From Pirellulaceae bacterium (lineage in GTDB: Bacteria > Planctomycetota > Planctomycetia > Pirellulales > Pirellulaceae), in assembly GCA_020852965.1 (NCBI GenBank), contig JADYZV010000182.1, positions 1-53,966 on the forward strand: a stretch of DNA of 53,966 nucleotides, in the 5' to 3' direction. The position numbers and the translations under genes are program-made. Positions 24,832 to 33,274 of the stretch are shown piece after piece; positions within the stretch are counted from its first letter, which is position 1; every line of letters begins with the position of its first letter. The notes under the pieces are model-generated. The model saw only the letters and a program-made list of their open reading frames with translations, had not been told where the DNA came from and ran no database searches.

Positions 24832-27243
24832 ATGATTGGTTTTTCAAATATGGTCCCGACGATGCGCCTTGTCGCTCGAAAAAGAACACCCAATTTGAAC
24901 GGGTGGCTTGTCCGCCGAGCGACTCTAGGGCTATTGAGTGCGGTGGTGTGGACGGCGTTGCTCGCATTCTTGACCCCTTCGTTGAGCGCTCAAGACCCAT
25001 TTGGCGACAGCTCTATGGGGGACAATCCATTTGGCGCGCCCGATCCTGGAGCCGAACCAGCATCGCCTTTTGGTGGCTTCGGCCAGCCCGCGCAGCCCGA
25101 GGCGACTGTGGCGGCGGCGAGCAGCGGTGGTACCGATGTTCCTGAGTCCGATCCCGATCCGATCATTCGCTTGTTGCGCGAGTCGCCTCCACAAACGCCC
25201 GCAGAGATGGCCGATGGATTGACTTGGGTCGTACGCATGAAGCGCTGGGATGAAGTGCGCCGATTGTTCGATGCGATTTCCGCCAAGCAATGGTCGCTTG
25301 CGCAGTTGGCCGATCTGGCAGACGCAGGAGGCGAAGCGTTGTGGTTTCGATTGTCGGTTGATGAAGCGGCGCTGAGCGATGAGCAACGCAAGCTACTCAA
25401 TACTATCGCCACTGCAAAAGCCACACAGGCCCGCGACCCCGCTTGGCTCGATGGTTGGATTGAAAAACTTACTGATCCACAGCCGGGCGAACGTCGCTTG
25501 GCACAACTCCGTTTGCGTGCCGGTGGTACGGCAGCCATCACGCGTTTGATGGAGCGTTTGTTGGGTAGCGACATGGCAACGGATTCCAAAGTTGGCGGAG
25601 GTATGCTGGCGGGAACGATTGCCGAGTTGGGTAACGAAGGTGTGGAAGCGCTCCAAGCTGCCTGCTTGGTAGCTGATCCACAGCGGGCCGCACGTGTTTA
25701 CTATGGGATTGCTGAGATTCCAGGCCAAGATTTTTCTGCCGAAGTGGGAGCTGGCTTGGCCAGTTCCGTATTAACATCCGAACAGCGTTCGGAATTAGCG
25801 AAAATCGTTTCGCGCCGATATTCCAAGATACCGACACCGGAAGCGATTGAGCAATTCTTGGCCGCGCGGTTTGCGACTAAATTGGCTGACTATCAACAGT
25901 CTCGCACTCCATCTGCAGCGCTGGTGGAAGAGGTGATTTGGCGTCCGACCGCAGATGGGAAATCCGTTGCGCCCGTGAAAGGTTCGCCGGAGGAGCATAA
26001 GCTCGAAGGGCTGGCCCGCTTGGCAGCTCATCGTCTGAATCTTACGTTGGCTACCACCGACGATCTAGTCGATTGCACTGCGGTCGCCTTGCAACGCGCC
26101 TATCGTGTTCAACCGATGCTGCATCCGGCAGAGAAGCAGCATGAGGTTTTAGCTAAGAACGATCACGCGGTTGCCACAGATGCGAACTACTGGATTCGCG
26201 TATTCGACCGCGCAAGCGACTTGCAGATGCACGGTGGTGCGGTGCGAGCGATACAGAAGCTGAGTCAAGCGGCGGCGGGGCACTACTTGATACCGATCGA
26301 TTTCCTCACTCGGTTGCTCGGCGACTCACGACCGGTAGTGCGTTACCTGGCGTTGCAGCAAATAGCGGCCAGCAATCCGCAACAGCCCTTTGGTGGAGCC
26401 GAGAAGGCCTTGCAGGTCGCGCTGGAGATGGCTCGACTGGCCAGCGGACCCCATGCGCTCGTCATCGGACGTAGTTCCGACCTGCGACAGGCGGCTCAGC
26501 AGCAATTGGAACAGCAAGCGAACGCGCGCGTGACCACGGCCGATTCGGCGCGCCGTGCCCTGCTGGCCCTGGACGGCGATTTGCCGGTCGAACTGGTACT
26601 GGTCGTCGATCGAGTATCCGATGAAAGCATCTATGAGTTGCTTCAGCGCTTGCGCGGGGCCGAGCGGAGCCGGGCGCTGCCAATTGCCGTGATGACCGAC
26701 GAGCTCTATCAACACGAACGTCGGCTGATCAGTGAATTGCCAGGTGTCGTCGCTTCGCAGTTGTCGCGCAATCCCAATCACATGCACGAAGTGGTCGTCC
26801 AGATGACTCGGCGGCTCGATACCGAACCCTTCTCAGTCGAAGATCGCCACAACTTCGCAGAAATCGCGGGTGATTTTTTAACACAAATAGCCAGTGATCA
26901 CGACCGTTACGCTTTTTATCACCTGTCCGATTGGCATTCAGAATTAGGGGAAGTTGGTCGTGGTCTGCCTATCGGCTCGCGGCTAACTCTACTGGCCGCA
27001 TTGGGCTCGACGGACAGTCAACTACAATTGGTCACGCTGGCTAGCAGCTCTAGTTTAACCGGCCCTGAGCGATTGGACGCGGCTCAGAAATTTGCTGCTT
27101 CGGTCGATCGCTTTGGGATGAACCTGGGACGCGAATCGGTGCTACATGTGTACCACGTCTACAATTCGTTGGGGCCCAGCGATCCGGCAACAGCCAAGAG
27201 CTTAGGGGCAGTGCTCGACACCATCGAAGGTCGAGCGCGATAG
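24832..27243 (+). CDS. Exported protein with HEAT-like repeats and a receiver-like domain
   Basis: An 803-residue protein; the exact start is uncertain among ATGs at 24832, 24850 and 24862. A signal peptide ends near LSAQDP and is followed by a low-complexity Pro/Gly/Phe stretch (about 55-95). Residues about 110-540 are alpha-helical and HEAT-like. At about 540-660 a segment resembles a response-regulator receiver fold: HALVIGRSSDLRQAAQQQLE, then PVELVLVVDRVSD at the position of the phosphorylated strand, then LPIAVMTDE. The usual aspartate pocket is not fully conserved, so it is probably a non-phosphorylated receiver-like module. No named family is recognised. It lies just upstream of a sigma-54 activator gene on the same strand. 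Confidence 0.6.
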   Translation: MIGFSNMVPTMRLVARKRTPNLNGWLVRRATLGLLSAVVWTALLAFLTPSLSAQDPFGDSSMGDNPFGAPDPGAEPASPFGGFGQPAQPEATVAAASSGGTDVPESDPDPIIRLLRESPPQTPAEMADGLTWVVRMKRWDEVRRLFDAISAKQWSLAQLADLADAGGEALWFRLSVDEAALSDEQRKLLNTIATAKATQARDPAWLDGWIEKLTDPQPGERRLAQLRLRAGGTAAITRLMERLLGSDMATDSKVGGGMLAGTIAELGNEGVEALQAACLVADPQRAARVYYGIAEIPGQDFSAEVGAGLASSVLTSEQRSELAKIVSRRYSKIPTPEAIEQFLAARFATKLADYQQSRTPSAALVEEVIWRPTADGKSVAPVKGSPEEHKLEGLARLAAHRLNLTLATTDDLVDCTAVALQRAYRVQPMLHPAEKQHEVLAKNDHAVATDANYWIRVFDRASDLQMHGGAVRAIQKLSQAAAGHYLIPIDFLTRLLGDSRPVVRYLALQQIAASNPQQPFGGAEKALQVALEMARLASGPHALVIGRSSDLRQAAQQQLEQQANARVTTADSARRALLALDGDLPVELVLVVDRVSDESIYELLQRLRGAERSRALPIAVMTDELYQHERRLISELPGVVASQLSRNPNHMHEVVVQMTRRLDTEPFSVEDRHNFAEIAGDFLTQIASDHDRYAFYHLSDWHSELGEVGRGLPIGSRLTLLAALGSTDSQLQLVTLASSSSLTGPERLDAAQKFAASVDRFGMNLGRESVLHVYHVYNSLGPSDPATAKSLGAVLDTIEGRAR

Positions 27244-27258
27244 CGGGAACATCCGCTA
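27241..27258. terminator. Short hairpin at the stop codon
   Basis: TAGCGG-GAACAT-CCGCTA forms a perfect 6-bp stem that includes the stop codon of the upstream gene. There is no T-run, so termination is doubtful. Confidence 0.3.
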
Positions 27259-27349
27259 GACGCAATCGCTACAATTGTGGCTTGGGGACGTCGGCTAGAA
27301 TTGCGGCACGGTTTGTTCGGCGAATGATTGGCTCTTAAGCTGGTTAGCT

Positions 27350-28438
27350 ATGTCTAGGTATGGAATCCAAAATCGATTTGCCGACTCGGCTTCCCAGGAA
27401 TCGCTGCCTGTGGACGGCATCATCGGCTCCAGCCCTGCGATGCAATCGGTCTACGCCATAACGCGCCGCGTGGCTCCCAGCAACGCCTCGGTACTACTAC
27501 TCGGTGAAACAGGGACGGGGAAAGAGTTGATCGCCGGTGCAATTCACGCCCTCAGTAGCCGTGCCTCAGGACCTTTTGTCAAAGTGAACTGCGGTGCGCT
27601 GAGCGAGAGTCTGTTAGAAAGTGAGTTATTTGGGCATGTGCGCGGAGCATTTACCAGCGCCGTTGCCAATCGAACAGGTCGCTTCGAAGCGGCCCATAGC
27701 GGAACAATCTTCTTGGACGAAATCAATAGCACTTCGCAAATTCTCCAAGTCAAACTGCTACGTGTGTTGCAAGAACGCGAGCTCGAACGCGTCGGCGACG
27801 GGGGGACTATTGCTGTGGATACGCGAGTTATCGCTGCCAGCAATCGAGACTTGACCAAGGAAGTGCAAGAAGAGCGTTTTCGCGAAGACCTCTACTGGCG
27901 GCTGAACGTCGTTCCCATTCAGCTTCCTCCGCTACGAAAACGCCCCGAAGACATCCCCGAATTGATAGTTCATTTTCTCAATGTCTATAGCGCCGCCAAT
28001 AATCGTGATGTGGTACACGTACACGAGGAAACGATCGAAGCCATGCAGCGTTATCACTGGCCCGGTAATGTACGCGAACTGCAAAACTACGTCGAGCGAG
28101 CGGTCGTCATGGCGGAAGGGGATGAATTCACTCCGGAGCTACTCCCCGATGATGTGCGATACGGCGCACCAAGTTCGAGTACTGTGAGCGTACGTGGTGT
28201 CGATTTGGAAACGCTGGTTAGAGAAGTGGTCGAGCAGGGTGTACGGGCTGCCGAGAATGAAAAAGCAGATATTCACAGCTTCGTTGTCAATCGAGTTGAA
28301 AAGGAATTGATTGCGCAAGTGCTGGCCAATTGTAATCATGTACAAACCAAAACGGCCGCCAAATTGGGGATCAATCGCAACACGCTTCACAAAAAGCTTA
28401 AGGACTATGATTTGGAGGCGACCGAGTCGGATGAATAG
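27350..28438 (+). CDS. Sigma-54-dependent transcriptional activator (AAA+, no sensor domain)
   Basis: A 362-residue enhancer-binding protein consisting of the AAA+ domain from about residue 22 and a Fis-type helix-turn-helix at the C-terminus ([18 protein letters not shown]). Walker A is GETGTGKE (52-59), Walker B TIFLDE (119-124), and the arginine-finger region [10 protein letters not shown] is intact. There is no N-terminal regulatory domain, as in PspF, so control must come from a partner protein or from expression. The sigma-54-contact loop reads GAFTSA at residues 99-104 instead of GAFTGA. The stop codon overlaps the start of the following hydrolase gene, suggesting translational coupling. 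Confidence 0.93.
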   Translation: MSRYGIQNRFADSASQESLPVDGIIGSSPAMQSVYAITRRVAPSNASVLLLGETGTGKELIAGAIHALSSRASGPFVKVNCGALSESLLESELFGHVRGAFTSAVANRTGRFEAAHSGTIFLDEINSTSQILQVKLLRVLQERELERVGDGGTIAVDTRVIAASNRDLTKEVQEERFREDLYWRLNVVPIQLPPLRKRPEDIPELIVHFLNVYSAANNRDVVHVHEETIEAMQRYHWPGNVRELQNYVERAVVMAEGDEFTPELLPDDVRYGAPSSSTVSVRGVDLETLVREVVEQGVRAAENEKADIHSFVVNRVEKELIAQVLANCNHVQTKTAAKLGINRNTLHKKLKDYDLEATESDE

Positions 28439-29462
28439 TATGATCGCGCTTCCAACATTGGGATTCCCCGTTAGCTACCCTCGCCCGACGGTTGGACTCC
28501 GACGTCAGGCGACAGCCGTCGCGATGGCATTCCTATTGCTTTCGATTCTTAATGCGCCTGGTGTTGTCGCCGAAGGCATATTGGATCGCCTGCATGTGGA
28601 TCGGATCGATGCACCTCAGGTTAGCTCCGACGGCGTGTGGACCGATGTGATCATCGATGGCGAGTGGCGCATTCAGCGCCATGCTATTTTGGGCTACGTG
28701 CGATTACTCGATCCACAGGAGCGACGTTTGGCTTTTGGCGATATGAGTCAGTGTTATGGTGAGCTTCAGCGTTGGCGCGCTTGTGGTGAGATTCCGCGCA
28801 TGGAGTCGCACGTCGTGATCTGCTTGCATGGCTGGCGAGGCAGCCGAGCTAGTATGCAGCCGTTGAATCATTACTTGACAGAGCAGGGGGGCCTGTGTGT
28901 GATCAACTTCGGTTACGCGTCGGTACATGGCACCGTTCAGAAGCAAGCCTACGAGTTGGAAAGTGTTGTTCGCAATTTGCGCGGTGTGCGCCATGTAAGT
29001 TTTGTAGCCCATAGTTTGGGGAACATCGTCGTACGAAACCTACTCTACAAATTGCAGGTGCAGGGGAATCCGCCGCCACTGGCATTCGAACGGATGGTGA
29101 TGATGTCTCCGCCCAATCATGGTGCCCAATTGGCTGATCGCGTCATGGATCGCCGTCTGCTGCGACTGACGCTCGGTGTAGCCGTCGAACAGCTTGCGCC
29201 GCAGGACGGATGGCCAGCACTTGAAAAACAGTTGGCCGTTCCCAATTTCGAATTCGGTATCCTGGTTGGTGGTCGCGGCGGCGACATGGGCTATTTGCCC
29301 CGTATTCCAGGTGATGATGATGGGCTGCTATCGATCGAGACCCAGCGGCTCGAGGGTGCTGCCGACTTTAAGCAAATTAAGGGCTTGCATCAGTTTATAC
29401 CGCAATATCCCGCAGTTCAGGCCGCTACGCTAGCGTTCTTGGTAGATGGCAAGTTCAAGTAG
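28431..29462 (+). CDS. Exported lipase-like alpha/beta hydrolase
   Basis: A 343-residue protein from the ATG at 28431 (GGAGG 12 bases upstream; ATG at 28440 also possible). It overlaps the regulator's stop codon by 8 bp. A hydrophobic segment at about residues 27-47 acts as signal or anchor. The core shows the oxyanion motif [14 protein letters not shown], the nucleophile elbow VAHSLGN, a [12 protein letters not shown] segment typical of lipase/esterase families of the PGAP1/DUF676 type, and acidic residues in [13 protein letters not shown]-terminal histidine in [10 protein letters not shown] may complete the triad. The substrate may be an acyl ester or lipid, but this is inferred. It is probably co-expressed with the sigma-54 activator. 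Confidence 0.82.
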   Translation: MNSMIALPTLGFPVSYPRPTVGLRRQATAVAMAFLLLSILNAPGVVAEGILDRLHVDRIDAPQVSSDGVWTDVIIDGEWRIQRHAILGYVRLLDPQERRLAFGDMSQCYGELQRWRACGEIPRMESHVVICLHGWRGSRASMQPLNHYLTEQGGLCVINFGYASVHGTVQKQAYELESVVRNLRGVRHVSFVAHSLGNIVVRNLLYKLQVQGNPPPLAFERMVMMSPPNHGAQLADRVMDRRLLRLTLGVAVEQLAPQDGWPALEKQLAVPNFEFGILVGGRGGDMGYLPRIPGDDDGLLSIETQRLEGAADFKQIKGLHQFIPQYPAVQAATLAFLVDGKFK

Positions 29463-29602
29463 CGGTCGCAGTTCCGCGATCCGAGTTAGTGCCACGCCAA
29501 ATTCTTGACGATTTAGGCTACGATAGATGGACATTCATAGTTCCGGACTCCGCACGAGTTAGGCACCTGCACGCGTTTCACACTTAGTCGAATTAAGTAT
29601 CT

Positions 29603-30805
29603 ATGGCAGCCTGGTGGAAGAGCTGGAAGCAACCTGTCGTGCCGACTGATAGTGAGCTCGAAGTAGGAATTCAGCAGTTACGCGAGAAAACTCCAGTCCC
29701 TACGATTTGGATGTTTGGGAAGACAGGGAGCGGCAAGAGCTCGATCGTACGCTACCTGACCGGTGCAGAATCGGCGACGGTTGGCGAGGGGTTTCGGCCA
29801 GAGACCAAAGCTTCCAAGCGATACGATTTCCCCGATTCGCTCGATCCTCTACTGACTTTTGTCGACACGCGCGGACTGGGGGAAGTCGACTACCAGCCCG
29901 ATGAGGACATCGCCCGCTTCAGCAAAACATCCGAATTGATGGTAGTGACGGTTCGCGTGGCGGATCACGCACTCGAATGCCTGTTGCAGCCGTTGCGGAG
30001 AATTCGCAAAAAAGCTCCGCAGCGCCCCGTATTGCTGGTGTTGTCCTGTCTTCACGAAGTCTCCGATGCTATCGACATTTCGGAAGGTGAAGATCCCTTT
30101 GAAACGCCGCCACTTGCTGCTACGACAAGCGTACAGGCGTACAGGCCGGATGAGCGACGCCCAAGCGTTCCTGAAAAGCTGCAAACATTGATCGATGAAA
30201 AAGTTGCGCAGTTCGCTGGTCTGCATGATGTGGTGGTCCCGATTGATCTCACTCGGCCCGAAGATGGATTCGCGGAACCCAATTTCGGAGGCCAGCGATT
30301 GAAGCACACCATCTTGGAGTTCTTGCCACTAGCCTACCGACAGTCCCTGTTGACGCTCAACGAATCAGCACGCCCGCTGTCGTCGCGACAAAAGCGGGCG
30401 CGGTGGCAAGTACTCGCTTCCAGTGCCCTAGCGGCTACGGCCGGAGCGGTGCCGCTGCCGTGGGTCGATATACCTGCCGTATTGGGAATCCAAGCCCACT
30501 TGGCGGTCAGGATTTCAAGAATCTACGACCAGGAAATTACAACAGCCGATTGGACTATGCTCAGCAGCGCGGCTGGCTCTCGGATCGCACTGCGTATGGC
30601 GCTCCGCGAAGCGTTAAAGTTCATCCCCATGGTTGGCATGGCGGTCGGGGCGGCATCGTCCTTTGCATTTACCTACGCTCTAGGGATGACATGGGATTGG
30701 TACTTCGCCAGCAAGCGAGGCGGAAGCGTGCCCAGTGCGGCGAGCCTCAAGCAAGTCTTTGCCGAACAACTCAAGCGAGGGAACGAGCTTTGGCGAGCCA
30801 CATGA
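29603..30805 (+). CDS. GTPase with C-terminal membrane-associated DUF697-like region
   Basis: A 400-residue protein. The GTPase domain comes first: P-loop GKTGSGKSS (39-47), then switch II DTRGLGE (88-94). The usual N/TKxD base-recognition motif is not clear; VLLVLSCLHEVSD stands at its place, so guanine specificity may be relaxed. Residues about 265-375 are Ala/Gly-rich and hydrophobic (VLASSALAATAGAVPLPWVD and FIPMVGMAVGAASSFAFTYA). They resemble the DUF697 region of YcjF/YcjX-type proteins and suggest membrane association. The last codon overlaps the start of the next GTPase gene (ATGA), so the two are translationally coupled and probably work together. Confidence 0.8.
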   Translation: MAAWWKSWKQPVVPTDSELEVGIQQLREKTPVPTIWMFGKTGSGKSSIVRYLTGAESATVGEGFRPETKASKRYDFPDSLDPLLTFVDTRGLGEVDYQPDEDIARFSKTSELMVVTVRVADHALECLLQPLRRIRKKAPQRPVLLVLSCLHEVSDAIDISEGEDPFETPPLAATTSVQAYRPDERRPSVPEKLQTLIDEKVAQFAGLHDVVVPIDLTRPEDGFAEPNFGGQRLKHTILEFLPLAYRQSLLTLNESARPLSSRQKRARWQVLASSALAATAGAVPLPWVDIPAVLGIQAHLAVRISRIYDQEITTADWTMLSSAAGSRIALRMALREALKFIPMVGMAVGAASSFAFTYALGMTWDWYFASKRGGSVPSAASLKQVFAEQLKRGNELWRAT

Positions 30806-32379
30806 AGCTGACTCAATTATTGCGACCACGTGTTGTCGTGCTACTGGGGCTGTGGTCACTACCGGTGGTGCTGTGCATCGCAATCAGTGTGATCGCACTC
30901 TACCAAACCGGTTGGCTAGTCGTCATCGCTGGTGTGCTCCCACTGGCCTGGATGGTGGCCTGGCTGGTCAGTAGATGTTGGCCTCCGCCGAAGCTCAATC
31001 GGTCAGCCCACTGGACGCCACTTCGCGCATCGGATTTCTGGACGCCTCAAGATGTAGCGGCTATCGAAGTCGTCGAAGCATTTCGACGGCAAGTCGCCGA
31101 TGTGAACCAACTTACCATTGTAGATCCCAATCGTTATATCCAGGACGCGCAAGAGCTAACACAAAAATTGGCCGTACATTTTCATCCCCATGCGAACCTG
31201 AGTACCCTGGAGCCACTGCATGTATTGAATCCACTCACGCTCGTCGAGATCCTGTCGGTAATTCACTTAGCCGTCGAGGATCTCGAAAACTGGATGCTGG
31301 AAAACGTGCCGGGTAGCAACTTGGCAACCGTTGGACAACTCGGGCAGTTGCCGCGGCTGGCCAAAGCCTGGGATATCGGCCAATCCATTTTCTTCATCGC
31401 GACCTCCATCGCCAACCCCAGCCGATTGTTGACCTATCCCCTGTGGCGAAGTACGGGGCGCGTGACCGTCGAGCTACAAAACGAAGTGATACGCGCATTT
31501 TACCAGCAGTACTTGAGCCACATTGGCTACTACCTGATCGAGATGTACAGCGGGCGGCTGAAGGGAGGATCGCGAGTCTATCGGCAGCGGTTTGGCCATA
31601 TCGCCGCTGCCGTTCATACGGCTGGCGGAGATGTTGCGCAATTGGCCAATCTCGCCGATTCCAATACCACCATTGCAATTGTCGGGCAGGTCAAAGCGGG
31701 CAAGTCGAGTTTGATCAATGCACTGATGAAAGACAGCGTGGCGACGACGAGCATACTGCCAGAAACACGTCAGGTGCAATGTTTCGAGTTTGCGTTGCCT
31801 GAGTCGACCAGCGTAATTCGTCTTCTCGATACGCCCGGTTACAGCGAAGCGGACATTTCCAAGCGCCAACGCGCTGAGACCAGGTCCGCCGCAGAAGTCG
31901 CCGACATCATTCTATTGGTGATGGCTGCCAACGTACCTGCTCGCCAGAGTGATGTTGAGCTGGTGCGCGACCTCCAGCAACACTATCAGACGCGTCCTCA
32001 CTTGAGGCCTTCGCCGATAATCGGCGTGTTTACGCACATCGATCTCCTGCGTCCAGTTCGCGAGTGGACTCCTCCCTACAATTGGCGCACGCCATCTTCA
32101 TCCAAGGAGCATTCGATGGCCAATGCCGTCGGTTATGCGCGGGAGTTGTTCGGTCACTCGATCTCAGCCTACGCCTGTGTCTATACTGGAGAATTGGCAT
32201 CGAACGATACGAGCGTTGGAGATGAGCTGATACCGCTATTAGTCTCCCACTTGGACCAGGGGCATGCTTCGGCCGTGCTCAAAGCATTTTATTCGCAGTT
32301 GAGTCAGCAACGCTTCCAAAAACTGTCGAAGCAGCTTCACGGACTACTGAAGAATGTCGGGCGCAAATTGCTGGAATAG
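30802..32379 (+). CDS. Membrane-anchored GTPase, dynamin/MnmE-like G domain
   Basis: A 525-residue protein from the ATG at 30802. Two transmembrane segments lie at about residues 11-31 and 38-57. A helical region of about 220 residues follows, and then the G domain: P-loop GQVKAGKSS (295-303), a TTSILPETRQ switch-I-like segment, DTPG (343-346) and THID (411-414) as the base-recognition motif. The layout (membrane hairpin, helical bundle, G domain with a conserved threonine in switch I) resembles membrane-remodelling or stress-related GTPases. The exact function is unknown. Its ATGA overlap with the upstream GTPase gene shows that the pair is produced together. Confidence 0.82.
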   Translation: MKLTQLLRPRVVVLLGLWSLPVVLCIAISVIALYQTGWLVVIAGVLPLAWMVAWLVSRCWPPPKLNRSAHWTPLRASDFWTPQDVAAIEVVEAFRRQVADVNQLTIVDPNRYIQDAQELTQKLAVHFHPHANLSTLEPLHVLNPLTLVEILSVIHLAVEDLENWMLENVPGSNLATVGQLGQLPRLAKAWDIGQSIFFIATSIANPSRLLTYPLWRSTGRVTVELQNEVIRAFYQQYLSHIGYYLIEMYSGRLKGGSRVYRQRFGHIAAAVHTAGGDVAQLANLADSNTTIAIVGQVKAGKSSLINALMKDSVATTSILPETRQVQCFEFALPESTSVIRLLDTPGYSEADISKRQRAETRSAAEVADIILLVMAANVPARQSDVELVRDLQQHYQTRPHLRPSPIIGVFTHIDLLRPVREWTPPYNWRTPSSSKEHSMANAVGYARELFGHSISAYACVYTGELASNDTSVGDELIPLLVSHLDQGHASAVLKAFYSQLSQQRFQKLSKQLHGLLKNVGRKLLE

Positions 32380-32680
32380 TAGACGTCTATACTCGCGGCT
32401 CTGACGTCACTCCTGCGCGCTGAGCGGATAGACGGAGATCTTCTTCGGCAGCGATAACATGCGCTCGGAGCGCAAAACTGTTTAATTGCGCAGCGCTGGA
32501 GCGGGTGGCTATAACTGATCGCAGGATTGACAGTAGTGCCGATCTTCGGAAGCCGTGAATGGTTGCAGAGCTTGCGAAAAGCTTCCACCGAACGTGAATG
32601 AAGTGCGCTGTCCAAATGAATGCAAATTTATTTGGTTCTATTTAAAAAGTAGTAGTTGCCTCCGTTCGCATCAACTTTCC
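32380..32680. other. Non-coding stretch before the heptamer array
   Basis: About 300 bp follow the GTPase stop codon. Only short, unsupported open frames and small palindromes (TAGACGTCTA at 32380; GCGCTCGGAGCGC at 32461) are visible. No promoter or terminator is convincing. Confidence 0.6.
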
Positions 32681-32932
32681 CCAAGCACCAAGCACCAAGC
32701 ACCAAGCACCAAGCACCAAGAACCAAGAACCAAGAACCAAGCACCAAGCACCAAGAACCAAGAACCAAGCACCAAGAACCAAGAACCAAGCACCAAGAAC
32801 CAAGCACCAAGAACCAAGCACCAAGAACCAAGAACCAAGCACCAAGAACCAAGAACCAAGCACCAAGAACTAAGAACCAAGAACCAAGAACCAAGAACCA
32901 AGAACCAAGAACCAAGAACCAAGAACCAAGAA
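32681..32932. repeat. Heptanucleotide array, 36 units of CCAAGCA/CCAAGAA
   Basis: There are exactly 36 contiguous 7-base units and no indels. Unit order from the left: five CA-type, three AA, two CA, two AA, one CA, two AA, then alternating CA and AA units. Near the right end there is one CTAAGAA, followed by eight AA-type units. The right end, at 32932, abuts the stop codon (32933-32935) of the minus-strand gene. On the minus strand the array reads TTCTTGG/TGCTTGG and starts immediately after the TAG. All six frames are open through the array because seven is not a multiple of three. Heptanucleotide arrays of this kind are known from filamentous cyanobacteria. Confidence 0.97.
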
Positions 32933-33259
32933 CTATTCTTCCTCGATGGCTTCGTGGATGAGTCGCACGAGGTGCCGGCGAGAAGCGGCGCGAGAGATGA
33001 CAGCCTGCACGTCGACGCCTAAATACTCTCCGAGCTTGATGGCCAAGTCGACGTCGCGCAGGCCGTGATACTGGTTGATGACGCGATCTTCCAGGTAGAT
33101 GGTTTCTGTATTGCGCCCGAAGCCCGATTCGTAACTGTCGCTCAATTCTTCAATCCAGCCAAGCGGAACGCCACGCTGGCGGCAGTGCTCGGGAGACCAG
33201 ATGTCGTCACCCGAGCATTCACTCAATAGCATCAGCGCGTTGAGGCGGTCAAAGGGCAT
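32933..33259 (-). CDS. Small conserved-looking protein of unknown function
   Basis: A 108-residue acidic cytoplasmic-type protein without a signal peptide or membrane segment. It is mainly helical; WSPEHCRQRGVPLGWIEEL and YHGLRDVDLAIKLGEYLGV look like structured segments. The C-terminus (HLVRLIHEAIEEE) ends directly at the heptamer array. No family is recognised. It begins 15 bp after the stop codon of the PqaA-like gene on the same strand, so it is probably translated from the same transcript. Codon use looks like its neighbours. It is probably a real gene because of the tight spacing and normal composition. Confidence 0.7.
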   Translation of the reverse strand: MPFDRLNALMLLSECSGDDIWSPEHCRQRGVPLGWIEELSDSYESGFGRNTETIYLEDRVINQYHGLRDVDLAIKLGEYLGVDVQAVISRAASRRHLVRLIHEAIEEE

Positions 33260-33274
33260 CAGTCCGAGCGTTTC

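Noticed and set aside
30403-30801. N-terminal extension of the second GTPase frame upstream of 30802
   Set aside because: The extension overlaps the first GTPase in another frame and is of low quality. The ATG at 30802 overlaps the upstream stop codon and is followed by a membrane segment.
32555-33022. 155-codon open frame on the plus strand across the heptamer array, and similar frames on both strands
   Set aside because: The heptanucleotide array contains no stop codon in any frame, so long frames are automatic. The translation is a simple repeat and the frame runs antisense through a real gene.
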